A DNA stretch of 64,000 nucleotides from Phanerochaete sordida. Lineage: Eukaryota > Basidiomycota > Agaricomycetes > Polyporales > Phanerochaetaceae. The notes below the pieces were generated by a model. The model made no database searches. It was not told where the DNA came from and saw only the letters and a program-made list of their open reading frames with translations. The stretch is taken from assembly GCA_019973155.2 (NCBI GenBank), contig BPQB01000090.1:60457-124456 (forward strand), given 5' to 3'. Shown piece by piece: positions 46,626-58,950 of the stretch. The position numbers and the translations under genes were made by a program. Numbering within the stretch: position 1 is the stretch's first letter; each line of letters begins with the position of its first letter.

Positions 46626-49150
46626 CTGGGGCAGTTTGGCTTCTGACGTGCACGCGCGATTTCTAAACGGAACGTAGCTGGCAGCCGGTGCGGTCAATTT
46701 CCTTTTGCGGACAGCTAGGACTTCGATTTGCCTCCAGAAGGCGAGGGCGTCTCGGGACATTCTACATTCCACGTTCCACGTTCCACGCCTGCCCAATCCG
46801 CCGCGGCAATCGGCGATATACCCATAATCGGACAGAGGCAGTCGAGCGGCGCCGGGCTTCGATTTGCCTCCAGAAGGCCGCCCAGTCTGAACACGATGGC
46901 CAGGCCGCCGCCGGTGCCCACGCTCGCGCGCAGCCTCTACAACGCTGGTGGCCGCCGACACAACCTCGACGAGGTCGCGCGCGACGGGAAAGCGCACAGG
47001 CGTGGTGAAGCTCAAGACTCGTGCCGCGGGGTGATAAATGTGATGAATTCAAGTACAGTATTGACTACGCGCCGCAATATTACGAGGTCGACACCGCACA
47101 GAGCTCGAGTTCCGGACCTCGACTCTCGGCGCGCCCTCGCCCTCGCCCCCGCACATCATGCACCGGCACCTTGCCCTCGATCCGCGCCACGAACCCACGG
47201 TGAGCAGGAGTGGCATTTGTCGGTGTGCACGCACGACGCACGTCAACGTCTTCCGGCGGCACCTCCTTGGGCAGCTCAAGAGACTCGTTGCGATGTGCCC
47301 TGCGAAGCCATCGTTGCACTTTGAGGCCTTGAGGTGCTGCACAGTGACCCTAAGACCTCGCCCGTCCTTCGAATCCTGACCAGGTTGAAGCAGGGCGAGT
47401 GAAGTCGGCAGGGGCGGCGCAGGATGGGCTCGAGGCGGCGGATTCGGTACGGCTAAGCGGCGGCGGCGTCTGCAATATGTGTACTGACACGGCCCGCTCA
47501 GCAAGCTCTGCAGTCGAGGCAGAGCACAGCACGCACCTTCTCCACATTGTAGGGTGTCTCACTGCACTCTGCTTCTCGCCCAGACTCCAGCGCGACACGG
47601 CCCCGGCACACAGGGAGGACGGTGGGATGAGGAGTTGGGAAGGGACCCAGGGAGAAACGGGGGGAAGGAATATTGTTGTGCGCAAACCTTCCATGGCGAG
47701 CGCGCGGGTGCGGGATTGAAGCGCACTCAGTACTCATCCACGGTTACTGCACCTGAACAGAAACAGCCCAAATGCAGTCACCGGAGGGCGGCACAGCGTC
47801 GCGAAGCGCGGCACGGCGCCCCGGGCTCTCGAAGCTCGGTGGCAAGCCCCGCATCGGCGTCGGTCGTGATGTCCGCAGGCGCCGATGTGCGTGGAACGGG
47901 GCGTGGAGGGAGGCCAGCGTTGAATGTCCCGGTTCAGGAATACCCTGGATCGAGTGGTGGCTTCGATTTCTCTCGGGAGGGAAGCTTCGACGGCGGTGGC
48001 TGCCACCGGCGTAGCCTCAACGAGGGGTTCGCGCGCGACGGGGAGGCACACGGGCATAGTCAAGACGGGCTGCGAGCGGGATAAACGAGGTAAATGTATT
48101 CAACTGACTACGCGGAGGAGCGAGCTACGAGGACGCCGCTTCACAGAGCTCGAGTTCCGGACCTTCGCCCTCGCCCCTCGACTCCGCACGCCGTGCACCT
48201 GTGGTTTGCCCTCGAGCCGCACCAAGAATCTACGCCGAGCAGGAGCGGCCTTTGTCAGCGCCTCACGCGCGGTGCACGTCGACGCCTTTCGGCGACGCAT
48301 CTTTGCGCAGCGCAATGCGTCGCTCGCGCTTTCCGCCGCGCGTATGTCACGCGCGCACCCCGCGGCGCGCACCCCGCGGCGCGCACGCAACGCCGGCACC
48401 GATTTTTTGGCGAATGCGTAGCGTGAGCAGCGCGCTCGTTACGCTCAGCAGCGGCGCCAGCCTCAGTGGTATAACACTGTCATCTGTGTTGGTGTTGTGG
48501 CACTGTATGCTACATGCTAGGTGATTAATTCATGCACTTCCGGATGCCCCGCTGTCGGTGCGCGCGCAGACGCGCAATCCGTGGCGTATACATTGTCTGA
48601 CCCCGGTTTTGGCATCCGCTTGGTGACCAACAGCAACACGCAGCGCAGACGATGCTTTCCGACGTGTCTTGCAACGCAATCGTCGCCTTTTCAGGCGCTG
48701 CACAATGGACTTAAGATTTCGTTGGCAACTTGGATGGGATTGGGGTGGCAGAGGCGGTATGACAGAGTGGCGGCGCCGTCTATGACGTTGGTGAAGACGT
48801 GGTCAGCAAGTTCTGCGATCGAAGCAGAGCGAAGTATGCACCTTGTCCACATTGTCAGACGCCTCACTGCACTCCGATCGCTCCCGTCCACCGCGACTCG
48901 ACCCAGGTACATAGAGAGGACGGTGATGGAGAATTGGGAAGGCGGGAAGGGAGAAATGGGTGGACGATTGTGCACAAAGAGGTACTACCACCGTCCATGG
49001 CGAGCGCGGACGCGGGATCGAACACTCATCCACGGATATTGTACCTGGACAGAAACAGCCCCAGTGTAGTCACCAGGAGCGAAGCACGGCGTCGCAAAGC
49101 GCGGCACGGCGCCCCGGGCTCTCGGAGACCGAGAGGCTACCGCGTAGCTT
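46626..49150. repeat. nested tandem duplication (C1/C2)
   Basis: Two diverged copies of about 1.1-1.3 kb lie head to tail, roughly 46,800-47,770 and 47,775-49,070, with a third stub to about 49,135. Shared anchors include GCACGGCGCCCCGGGCTCTC (about 47,810 and 49,109), GTGCACGYCGACG-like tracts near 47,230 and 48,270, and GAAACAGCCC (47,759 and 49,053). A smaller 144-bp repeat of CTTCGATTTGCCTCCAGAAG occurs at about 46,713 and 46,857, plus three copies of TTCCACG near 46,770. No gene could be supported. The block explains why A2-B2 is about 2 kb longer than the other spacings. Confidence 0.65.
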
Positions 49151-50600
49151 CCAGATACAACTGGCAATTCCGCAGGCTGCGCACAGCAACATATATGACG
49201 TGACGGCGTAAACATTGTCTGTATTTATCAAGGCTTGCTGCGCCCGTCGCACAAGGTGGCTATATGTACGCACAAAGAATGGCTTTCCGAGCGTCCTAGC
49301 TGTTGCACAGTGCGCGGCACGTGTAAATGGGCCGATGAGATCAAGTCATGAGCATTTAGCTAGACTATAAAATACTGGCAGTGCGGAGGCGGATCTCGAA
49401 TCTCATTTGAGTACGTGCTGGCAAGATGCTATAGCGTGATATAGGCAGTGTTCCCACCTTCACACGCCTCTTCGCGCTCAGGTTATACTTACTGGGCTCG
49501 CTTCCAGCCTGTTAAAATCAAACCCACACACATTTGAACCAGAGACTATCGCGGCTCGCTGTCTCGTAGTGCTACTAGTGCAGGAATTAGGCACGCGCTG
49601 ACTGACGACGGTGTGAAGATCATCAGACATGCGCTGAAGTATGGGATGAAGGCGCGTAAAAGGATGCTCAGGCTTTGATTGACTTGACCTCACTCAACGT
49701 AGATTCCTGATATATAAAGCTGACGCGCTGGGTCATTTAGTGCACGTCTAGGTTGAGAAATGTGAATGACTACTAGGCCTCGCGTCCAGATCGCAGTGTC
49801 CCAACAGTCAAAGAGCGATGTCGAGCATAATATTGGGATAATCCGTGGCATATATGTAACATGTCGACTGCACACGACGCAATCATGTGTGTGTTCATCT
49901 GTCTTCCTCAGAATTACCGGTAGCAAGCACTCACACACGCAAATATGTAGAGCTGTAGTCGAAAATGGTGATAATCACGAGTAAGTTCCTCGATGCAATT
50001 GATAAGTAACTAATTATCGATTCGGTGCCGACGAAGGTTCTACAGCTTCAATAAATGAATCGCGACGTTGGTAAATAAGTGCGTGTATCTTTTATACGCA
50101 TAAGACATGGGGAGACAATCCAGAGCCCGGACGGACGGTGTGTTTAGTTTCATGGACTCTGAGCTCGGACTCACAGCGCCTGCCAGCGTGCGCCATTTGT
50201 TTATTCTCGTTTATTTCGCCCGTACGTATGGACTTGACATGTGACTACGGCTCGCCCATGTACCAAGGGGTAGAGAGCGCACAAACAACTCCAGAGCCAA
50301 ATGCGAACGTCGGTGCGTTTATATCTCATTGATCTGCAGGTGCGTTCAACAAAAGATACGTCCAGGTACTACGCAGATCTGAGTGCTCAGATGTAGCGTC
50401 CAGCGACGACTTGGGAGACGACAACCCTCGCTGGACTTGCACGTATTATTGTGCGGGGTCGCCCCCATGACCTTTTCGTCTCTCATGATGAACATCTACG
50501 ACTTCCGCATTACTCCAACGTCATGGGCACCGAGGACAGCGACAGATCAGTACTTCAATTGGCAGTGGGCAACAAGGGCAGCAGTCAGCAATGAGGTCGG
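49151..50600. other. AT-richer spacer, no supported gene
   Basis: Lower GC than the first half of the window, only short frames, and no match noticed to the other modules. It may be older insertion debris. Confidence 0.35.
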
Positions 50601-52600
50601 GCAGCAGTGAAGGCGAGCAGTAAGAGCTACATATCCTGGAGAGATAGCCCTGCATCACTTCGTGGGCTGTGCGCCCCGGTACAAGTATCAGGGCACGGAC
50701 TCCCGGCGGGCTGTGGGACGTTCTGGATATTTAAAGATCCATCAACCTTATAGATCGATATCTTCGCTATGCTCTGTGCTCTGCGGTATCCTAGGATGAG
50801 CTGCTTGCACGAACGTGACTTCCGAGTTGGCGGCGCCCGCAGGCCAACACTCACGAGTCCTGTGCAGTAGAGTTTGGCCAACGGATCCAGACCTGTTGCC
50901 AATCTGCTGCCCACCGCGTGTCCGCAGATTTCTGGCTCCGTGCTACAGCACCTGACCCAGACCCTGTTGCCCATTCTCACACAGGCGCAACGGCGTCATT
51001 GCGTACCATGACGAATTCGCTCCGGCCACGCCTTAGACATGCCATGGCCCGCTCCCGAGCCCCACGCGCCTTCGTGCCCAGGCACAACTCCAAATATTCG
51101 TACATTACCAGCCGCAAGTCTGGCCCACCTTCGTATCCAGGCACATACTCAAATGATCCTTCGCCTCACCTATCTTCTAGTTATCCTTCTCTCTCCCCTC
51201 GACCCCATCTGTGCCTTCCGTCTCATCCTCGCCTTTGCAGGAAAACGGCACCATACATACCCTCGCGCTCATACAAGACAGATACTCAGAGATTTACGTG
51301 AAGCGCGGGCCCGTCATCTCTAACGCGGCTCCGGGTTCGCCTCGAGGATGCCCACGCGGAAGGGCCGCGCGCGCGCGTTGGCGCGGGGCGGTGCGTCACG
51401 AGGAAGTCGACGCAGAAGAGCTCGAAGGCATTCTAGGGCAGCGGTTGCGGGCACGTCGTGAGTGTTCATTTTTGATGCATATTAGAGGAGAGCGCGAGGG
51501 AAGAGAAGGGCGAAGAGAGAAGAGACAGAGCGTACATGAAAGTGCACGCTCACCCTGAGCTCCGCGGCGAACGCCTCCCCGAGGAGCGCCGCAGCCTGAG
51601 CCCAGATGTCGTCCAGGTCCACCAAATTGACCGCGCCGGCGCTCGGGTCGCTCAGCGCGGCGCTCTCCGCGAGCTCGTCGAGCCGGCGCTCGGACACCTC
51701 GCCCGTGTCTTCCTGGTGGCAGGTGTTCGTGAGGTGCGTCGCGAGGCCGAGCGCGGCTTCTTCCGAGGGCGGCGTGGCGGTGTAGGGCACGGACCACAGG
51801 AGTGCGAAGGTGCGGCTGTAGAGAACGGCGACGCAGTATGCCTGCAATTGGATTTGCGGGGAGGGCTAACAGGAAATCAAAGAGGTCACGAGTGAGTATG
51901 GACGAACTCGAGTAGAACAATGTGTGCTGGACCTACGAGAAAAGCGACTGGTAGGTTTAACTGTACGTTATATCAATCAGCAAAGCGCGTGATTAAGAAC
52001 GTAGTTATCACCTCAAAATGAAACTGATATGGCTGAGAGGTCGAATTCTCCGTCATCATCAGCATCTGTGAAGTCTAGGAAAACATTTTGAGTTCCTATG
52101 TCGGCCATGCCAGACTTGATAGTCATCCAGCGACAGCCACACGTGCGCTCGGAGCAGCACCCTCGCAGGGCTCACTAGTCTACATCTGAAAGAGGTCTCC
52201 TGCAAGCCGGTGCTCGATCTGGTTCGTGCGCGGGCCGACAGCCTTGAGGGTGAAGCCAGATTGTTGGCGCAGCGGAGACGCGCGGTGCGCCCGAGAACGC
52301 GCGTAGAAAAGATAGATCTGCGAATGACGTACGCATGAGAAAGCACGCGTAAATACCAGAGATGATTGAAAGCCAGCTCACAGTCCGTCTCGTCATACCG
52401 TACGATGACCGTCGCAGGGTGTCGCGTCCAAGTCGCCACGGCGGCCGACAGCTTTTCTGTGTGGCAGTCTCATAGCGTGCACTGGCACGAGCCTATTTGT
52501 ATCCGGGTCTTTCAGTCAGGTGACAAGAGTGGTGAGCGGCTGAGTTGCAGTGTTCGGATGATCACCACAGCGAGGATATTCAGACTGCGGTGAAATTTGC
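50601..52600 (-). repeat. B module, copy 2 (degenerate gene segment)
   Basis: Collinear with B3: ATCCTAGGATG, GCCCGCAGGCCAACACTCAC, then TGTGCAGTAGAGTTTGGCCA near 50,790-50,885, then a pyrimidine-rich tract. On the minus strand is the coding-like segment DPSAGAVNLVDLDDIWAQ, AAALLGEAFAAELR (51,500-51,660). Upstream exon-like pieces are IVRYDETDCELAFNHLWY near 52,370-52,420 and a GMADIG segment near 52,090. Frames are interrupted and no start can be chosen. Product unknown. Confidence 0.5.
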
Positions 52601-52935
52601 CACGAGCAGACGGCTATCAAAGGCCCCGTGGCTTTGAATCAGTATGGGCCTGGGGCGTGTAATATTGAGATACTTCTGCGCTCACACTAACACAAAAGGC
52701 TAGGCTAGAGGGCGCAGGACTGCGTTCAGTCATGACTTAGCAGCTCATTCGTTGATGCTGAGTGTCCAGATACTGCGGTTACTCACCAGCATACCGCCCT
52801 CCAAAGCTTTAATCTGGGTCACATACCTCACCCAGTGTCCGTCCACAACGACCGTCCTACGGTGAAAAGAGTTTGCGTGGAATACGGGGGGAGAGTAGGA
52901 CGAGAGCGGCCGTGGACCGTAACGTCCGTCCGTCC

Positions 52936-54005
52936 TAGTGTACGGTGAGAAACTCGCGCGGGTTTTTCACGACATGTTAATAACACTAGCGCCCCAAGGC
53001 CGTTTCTCACCAATGTTATTTACAGTTATTCACACAGGGTAGTATGCACGTTAAAAACATGTGAAGAAGGGTTTATCGCAACGTTATTAACAGGGCAAGA
53101 GGTGAAAAACTCCAAGGAACAGGTTCCTAGTCCCAGTTGACCTCCCAAGCGGCTTCCGAAGAGTCTTAGCCAGCTGCGGGCGCGGGAAAGGGCGCCGGTT
53201 AGGGCGAGCGAGTCGCAGCAGGACGTCCCGAGATGACTTCGCGAAGAGATAGGACATCTGGGTGAATATCCTCGTCGATTGTAAGGGCATCAAGAGCCAG
53301 GATGGCTTGTTCCAGCTCGGAGTAGGTCTTCTACCCACCTGTCGAGTAATGCAACATCTTCAGCAGTCGCCTTGGACACCCACGCCTCCAGCATACCTGC
53401 CACGACGCAGTTGTACTTTCGGCGCGCGGTCACAGGCGTGCAGTCATGCTCGGCGCGCGTACCGTGTCCGAATGCGCACTCGAGTTCGCGGTTAATGCCG
53501 CCTCCGACGCAACTGATGTCTTGACCATATCGGAAGACGGTGAGTAGCTTGCTGCTGTAAGCATCTGCCTTGGGGAGACTAGGCTGCTGCACTGAGGCGG
53601 CAGAGCTTGCTTTCTACAGTTCGATCGGGACATGGCAGGCTTTCAAAATGATATGAAGCCTTTTGTTTGCCTAAGGACATCTGTCATTGTGTAGTGTCGT
53701 AGCAGGTAGCTGCGGTAGCGGTGCAGACGATATTCACGAAGAAAGGTTCGTATTCAAGCCCGACGCTTCTCATGTAAGTACCTGTCGGACTTCGCGCATA
53801 TTTTTTCGCCATTATTGCGCACGTTCCGCGACCCGCGACGGCCCTGCAGACATGTCATCATGGCGGATCGTACGCTGCCGGCCAGAGTTTTTCACGGTTT
53901 CTCACATGGTCGAGCGAGGCTCTGGGAGGCTCAGTGTTATTAACATGTTATTAACTGTGTGAAAAACATGGTGTTAATAACAACGCCCTTTCTCGCCGTA
54001 CACTA
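52936..54005. mobile_element. hAT-like non-autonomous DNA element
   Basis: A 1070-bp element. Inverted ends are TAGTGTACGGTGAGAAA (left) and, on the other strand, TAGTGTACGGCGAGAAA (right), 16 of 17 matching, and fit the hAT end rule (YARNG). An 8-bp duplication GTCCGTCC flanks it at 52928-52935 and 54006-54013; 8 bp is the hAT size. Subterminal regions hold several TTATTAACA motifs. Inside, on the minus strand, are coding-like but broken frames (VSKATAEDVALLDRW at about 53,350; LEQAILALDALTIDEDIHP at about 53,290). These may be a captured gene piece or a transposase relic; I cannot say which. Confidence 0.8.
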
Positions 54006-54519
54006 GTCCGTCCAGGTGGACACCGGAGGCCCTCCCGGCGGCTGCCGAGCGCCACGAAGCTTTCTCGGGCCGACTGGGCCGGGTCGTTGTGACCGCCTTG
54101 GCCGACCTTCCCACGACTGCGCCTCTCCTTCTCCCACCACCACGTTCCCGCGCCTTTCCTCGAGATCTTCAGCCAGACCTGGAGACTCTCGGACGGACGC
54201 ATTCAGCTTCAGCGCTCAGCTCCAATTCGAGGTCACGTTCTCGCATAACGAAAGCCTTGGTGTCCCACTTGCATTACCTGCCACATTACCCACGTTGAGA
54301 CCGAGGGGCGGCGCGGCCGGCAGAGCGAGAGCCATGGGTGTTTTATACTATCAGGTGCGTCATATTGCCCTTTCCTTGCCTGCTCACACTCGATCTAAAT
54401 CTTCGCTTCAGTTTTTGTCATACCTTTTTCCTGCGCTTTCGATTCCTTCGTTCGTATCCCACGATTTCGCAATACAACGCCCACGCGTACCTTAAAATGT
54501 CCCTCCATGCTCATCAATA

Positions 54520-54912
54520 CGTTGAAGTTTGCGCGTGGAAAGAGATATCGTCCTGAACCAACGCCGTAAGGTCCACGACTGGGACGAACATGCGGCAAAT
54601 ACCCTTGCCGGACACGGACGCGCGTATGTATCGTCATTAACGACAATCGCATCGAATGTCTCTCTTCTCAACGCTCAGCCTGGATCTCTCCCCCATTCTG
54701 TTCATCCTATGGCCCAAGGTCATCTTTCAGCAAGCGCAGATCGCTCGCATGCTCCCGAGCAAATACACTCATATGGTACAGAAACATCGAGCTCTTCTAC
54801 TGCGTCGCTTTGTGCAATTGCTGACAATCTGTGCTTGTCCCTTGTCCTCCGAATTATCCCGGCGTTCAGTCTACTAGTCCACAGTGCGTATTCCGAGAAC
54901 GAAGGGACCTAG
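54520..54912 (+). pseudogene. DWDEHA-containing frame (A module + strand)
   Basis: A frame here reads RVERDIVLNQRRKVHDWDEH and continues AANTLAGHGRAYVSS to a stop at 54912. The A1 copy (about 38,300-38,420) keeps the same frame: GDLVQKQYREFRDWDEHA, then AGHERSCVS. Conservation of one frame between copies suggests it once encoded protein. No complete gene with a start could be assembled in either copy. It lies downstream of the donor-like site that ends the shared 5' region, so it could be a later exon of a decayed gene. Confidence 0.4.
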
Positions 54913-55103
54913 TTTCCCCCATAAATATTGATATACTGATTACAGTTCGAAAGCAGCCTTCCTGACGCATTCCATTACGCTACGACTACGACTATTTCCA
55001 AGAATGCAGAATATGTACAAGGGCAGCATGGTAAGCATACATCTAAGCGAAACGCGACGTATGACAAGACTATATACAGATATCTTGGTGGGCGGAGGCC
55101 ATC

Positions 55104-56303
55104 TCACAGCATGAACCACGGCCCCGCTGACCCCGTCTCCTCACTGTTGCTCAGCGTCTGAGGCAGATCCTACCAGAGCGGTGAGTCTTTGAGGATCTCA
55201 TACGCGTTGACGGATACTCACCTGAAGGCTCCCAGGGCCGAATCCAGAACCCGACGCAGACTCGAGCCAAGCGGAGATATCGAAAGCCGGATCCAGTGAA
55301 TCGCGTATCCAGCCGTCTAGGTCGTCATTGGTAGTTGTGGATGCAGGTAGTGCTTCTATCGGTCCTCCTATTGCAAGCTATGGTCTGTCGTTTTAGCGCA
55401 GGCACCCGAGAACGCGATAAAGCACGCACCGTGCCCTGAGACACATCGCGGAAGACCGCTTCGACGTCCAGCGAGGGCGGCGACGGCTCAGTGCCCAGTC
55501 CGAGCCCAAGGGTAGACCACTCGGTCTCAAACTGGGGCTCGCGCGGTGCCTGCTCTAGCATAGGGCTAACGTCTGCCGTTGCGTAGAACAGAGGGAGCTC
55601 TTCGCTTGTCCGCATCGCACCGGACGACCATCGCCCATCTGCGCTCGGAGGCGAGGATCGGTAATAGGTAAGATAGTCGTAGGTCGATCGTGCTGCGGGC
55701 AGCTGATAATCTGGAACGTGCAGGATCGTAGATGTCGACGCGTGTGTGGAGGGTACGGTGTACGGAAGCGACACGCCGGAGCCGTCTTCGCCGGGCAGTG
55801 GGAACGTCCAATCCGCGAGCGTCCCGTACTGCGCCGAGCCGTGGTTGGCCTCATGTACAAGAGCTGGGCGACCGTCGTGCGTGTCGCGAGGCGCACGCGG
55901 GACTCTGCGCGGAATAAGGTTTTGCTCGATGTGCTCGGCGCGAGCGCGCTCCCTGACGATTGGGCTCTGGAGCGCGCAATCCCGGAGATGCGTCAAACAG
56001 TTGCAACGCCTATATTCCATGGGACCGCCTTCCGCGCGAGACAAACACCATACTAAGAGCCCTACGATCAGCCTAGCTTAGGATCTGGCCTCGAGCTCAC
56101 CTACGTTTCCTAGCGCTCGACATTAGCTCTGTTTCGGGTATATCGTTGTGTGTGCGGCCGTATAGGCCGCTTCTCCTGATGTCGAGGCACCTCTTGCACC
56201 AGACCTTGCGCTTGCTGCTCTTCCCACTCGAGCGTACAGAAGTATTGAGACTTCCCACTGCATGTTGAGGTTGCCTCTCGAAATATTCGTCATACCATGC
56301 CAT
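55104..56303 (-). CDS. BED-like zinc-finger protein, copy 3
   Basis: Exons 56303-56105, 56052-55430, 55377-55222 and 55169-55104 give 347 residues; introns are all 52 nt and at the same points as in copy 1. MAWYDEYFERQP starts the protein, KRKVWCKRCL carries the first Cys pair, and CNCLTHLRDCALQ the His and Cys of the second half. RERARAEHIEQNLIPRRVPR follows, then a Pro/Ser/Tyr-rich middle (PDYQLPAARST) and the conserved end GPIEALPASTT and DLPQTLSNSEE. A TATA-like element (ACTTATAGTATGC) lies at about 56,486-56,498. Differences from copy 1 keep the frame, so both look functional. Probably nuclear and DNA-binding by inference. Confidence 0.75.
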
Positions 56304-56500
56304 GATACCACTGTGCGTTGAGGCGAGCGGGCTGGCTGAGATAGTTGGCCGGTAATTGGCCTGTCTGTGGTAAAGCGAAAAGGATGTGCTGCGCGTTTTA
56401 CAGAAAGCACTGGTGTCCTGCCCGGGGAAGAGTGCTAAGCCTCGAAGTCTCGTTGATGCTAAGCCCCAGCTGAGAGCGAGGGCGACACTTATAGTATGCT

Positions 56501-57300
56501 GTGACTGAAAGCATCCGGAGTAGGCCTTGAATGTTGAACGTAAAACCGACGGAGACTTGACGGAGACCCTTCCCTAGCACTACTATGGCGTTTAGCGCGC
56601 TTCATGGCATAGCCCCCCCGCCATCAGGAGCGTGCAGCAAGCCCAGCGCCTGCAGCAAGCCCCGCCAGCGCCCGCCAGTAACCGAGCGTTCTGGTAGCGA
56701 CTGACAGCGCCTTGGCAACTTCATTATCACGCCTGCGCTCCACTCGGATACAGTGCTTACGCCAACAGCTGGAGAAATGATCCTATCAGACACGTATAAT
56801 CGTAATCGCAACATGCATTTTGTGCCTCTGACGGCAGCTCGGGCTAGGCCTCCGATCCTGAACTGCAGGCTGCACTAGGCGCAGACGCATCTCGAAGACA
56901 CGGGCTGCAGCTTTTGCGCAACCTTCTGCGACGTGTTTGGTAACAGTTGACAGCTCGCTCGTGCTCACGTCAGCACGTCGACTGAGGAATTTAGCAGGCG
57001 CACTCCAGGGACGACGTCTGTGACGTCTGCGCCAGACGATTCCAAGCACACAAAGTCCAGCAGACGGCCTAGAGCCAGACATGTACCTTAGATCTCAGAG
57101 CTCATACGGGTCTCTGCGCCAGAAATCTTTTCCAGACTACAGATCGCTCCAGCAGACTCCAGCGAAAGCCCTCTGGAAATGTGGTCCATTTATGCGCAAG
57201 CTTGCATTGGCCGGTCACACTGGGTTTGAAACAATGTATCGCTCCACTACAGTAGTACAGTATTGTATGGTACACATAACCGCTACATTAGGTTAGGGAT
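56501..57300. other. spacer, no supported gene
   Basis: Only short frames; nothing repeated elsewhere in the window was noticed. Confidence 0.35.
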
Positions 57301-57306
57301 TACACC

Positions 57307-57549
57307 GTGCTCGGAGAATACGCCGGAGGAACCGAGGTCAAGAAGGGTTTCGCCGAGGGAGCACAGATACATCTCCGTGACGATGCAGTGCATGGACTCG
57401 TGCGGGGTGTGGTACTATTTGACGCTGCTGCCGTAGCACAAGCATATGCTGTTGCGCAGTTGGCCCCGAAGGGCGCGTCGTATCCTGTCGCGCTTGTCCG
57501 CGGCATAGAGCACGCCCTCGACTGCGTCGCACAACTCGAGGGCCGGTAA
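57307..57549 (+). pseudogene. unidentified coding-like fragment
   Basis: An 80-codon frame with coding-like composition, reading LGEYAGGTEVKKGFAEGAQ, then LAPKGASYPVALVRGIEHAL. It begins abruptly in AT-rich DNA without an ATG in context and ends at a stop after CVAQLEGR. It may be the 3' end of a gene whose 5' part is lost. I do not recognise the family. Confidence 0.3.
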
Positions 57550-58950
57550 CACGAGCTTACGCGCACAGCGTGTCGAGCACCATAGCGTTTAGATAAGGGA
57601 TGCAGTGGTCGGACGGTATCTGAGCGAACATCATGACGTACCTTCGTTTAGCTCCGTAGTTTGGGCTACAGTCACTTGGGCTACAGTCACTTCTGTTGGT
57701 AAGTTCGTCATGGGCGATCTAGACAGCAACAGCCGGATTGAATTTCACCTCGTGGTCAGCCACAAACTTTATCAAATTATTGCAGTACGCACTTATAGAT
57801 CACCAACAGGCCCGGCACACCATTCGATCCCTGCTTTCGGAGTCTCCCTTATGCTTCGGTCGAAGAATCGAAGCGCAGGGATACCCGAAAGTTGACCTGA
57901 TTCGAACTCTTATGTTGGCGAGTCTTTACAGATTCCCTATTACACTCTATCTAACCATCTACGATGAGTCCTCCTTGCTGTGGACGTATGCCCATACAGC
58001 CAGCACCAGCCAGCGTTTGGCCGCTGCGGACGCCTGCTCTAGCAGCTTCCCACGCGTCCGTGCCCGTATCCAGGTACCGATGCGTCGCCATAGTCGAGGA
58101 TGTAGGCGAATCTCCATGATCCTCCTCGATATGCGCGCACCAGAGGGCTCGCTCACGGGCAAGCCGTGGGCGGGCGCGCTGCCCGCGGCTGACACGCGCA
58201 GAGTAGCGCGGCAGAGCACCGAAAGCTTTCCGTTTACCGCGTGCCGACGAAGAGTCCCGCGCCGAACCCGACGCTGCCGGCAGCGATCTTGACATGATGG
58301 TGTTTGGTGGCATGCACTGGCATGGGCCCGTGCTACGCATAAAAGCAGGCTGGTGTATCGTGGAAGATCTCGGTCACGCGCTCAACTACGAGCTCCCGCC
58401 ATGCATGTCGCCGTTAGGCTCCTCTGCGGCACGGCAACCATACTTCGGCGTGCATGGTATAGACACTACGTTGTAGTGCAATAGACTTGTTTTACTTGGA
58501 CCTTAATCCTGGCATGTGTGATATGCAAATAAACAATATAGCGCGTTGGGTGAGACTGAGGCTTCAGAGTATTGTTGAACAGAAGCGTCTGACCCTCGGA
58601 GTCTCAGACACGTCCATCCTGACGTCATGCATGTGGCTGAGTGCTGGCGTTCCGGAGACGTTTAACTTACACCCAGCCAGACCCGCCAGACACGTCTGAA
58701 AATTCGTGAAGCTTTGTTCTGGCTCTCTGGTCGATTTTCTTTTCACGTATTTTCTGCATCGCCGTTCTAGCTATCGTACAAAAGAGCGCGTCTCAATCAA
58801 CCGTGGAGCGTCTTACATGACCATACCGCAAGCAGGATCTACGGATATGCGGCGTATCAAGCCTGTATCTGGTGCGGTAGCGAGTGGGCAGCAAGAGCAG
58901 CAGGCAGCAATGACGATGGACAACAGAAACCGCATATTATGAACGTACAT
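57550..58950. other. spacer, no supported gene
   Basis: Contains a GC-rich patch at 58,000-58,460 with open frames on both strands (for example MMVFGGMHWHGPVL on +), unlike the AT-richer DNA around it. The patch may be a relic of a gene, but it has no recognisable domain. Confidence 0.3.

Larger units (their letters stand above)
54014..56500. repeat. A module, copy 3 (A3)
   Basis: Third copy, starting just after the hAT element. The core (GCGCCACGAAGC) is at 54050-54061 and the donor-like TCAG/GTGCGTCATATT is near 54,353. The DWDEHA frame lies at about 54,570-54,600, and ATAAATATTGAT at about 54,921 matches A1 near 38,608. The tract GGTGGGCGGAGGCCATCTCA (55087-55106) is identical in A1 at 38779-38798. 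The BED-like gene copy 3 follows. This is the copy closest to A1. Confidence 0.8.
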
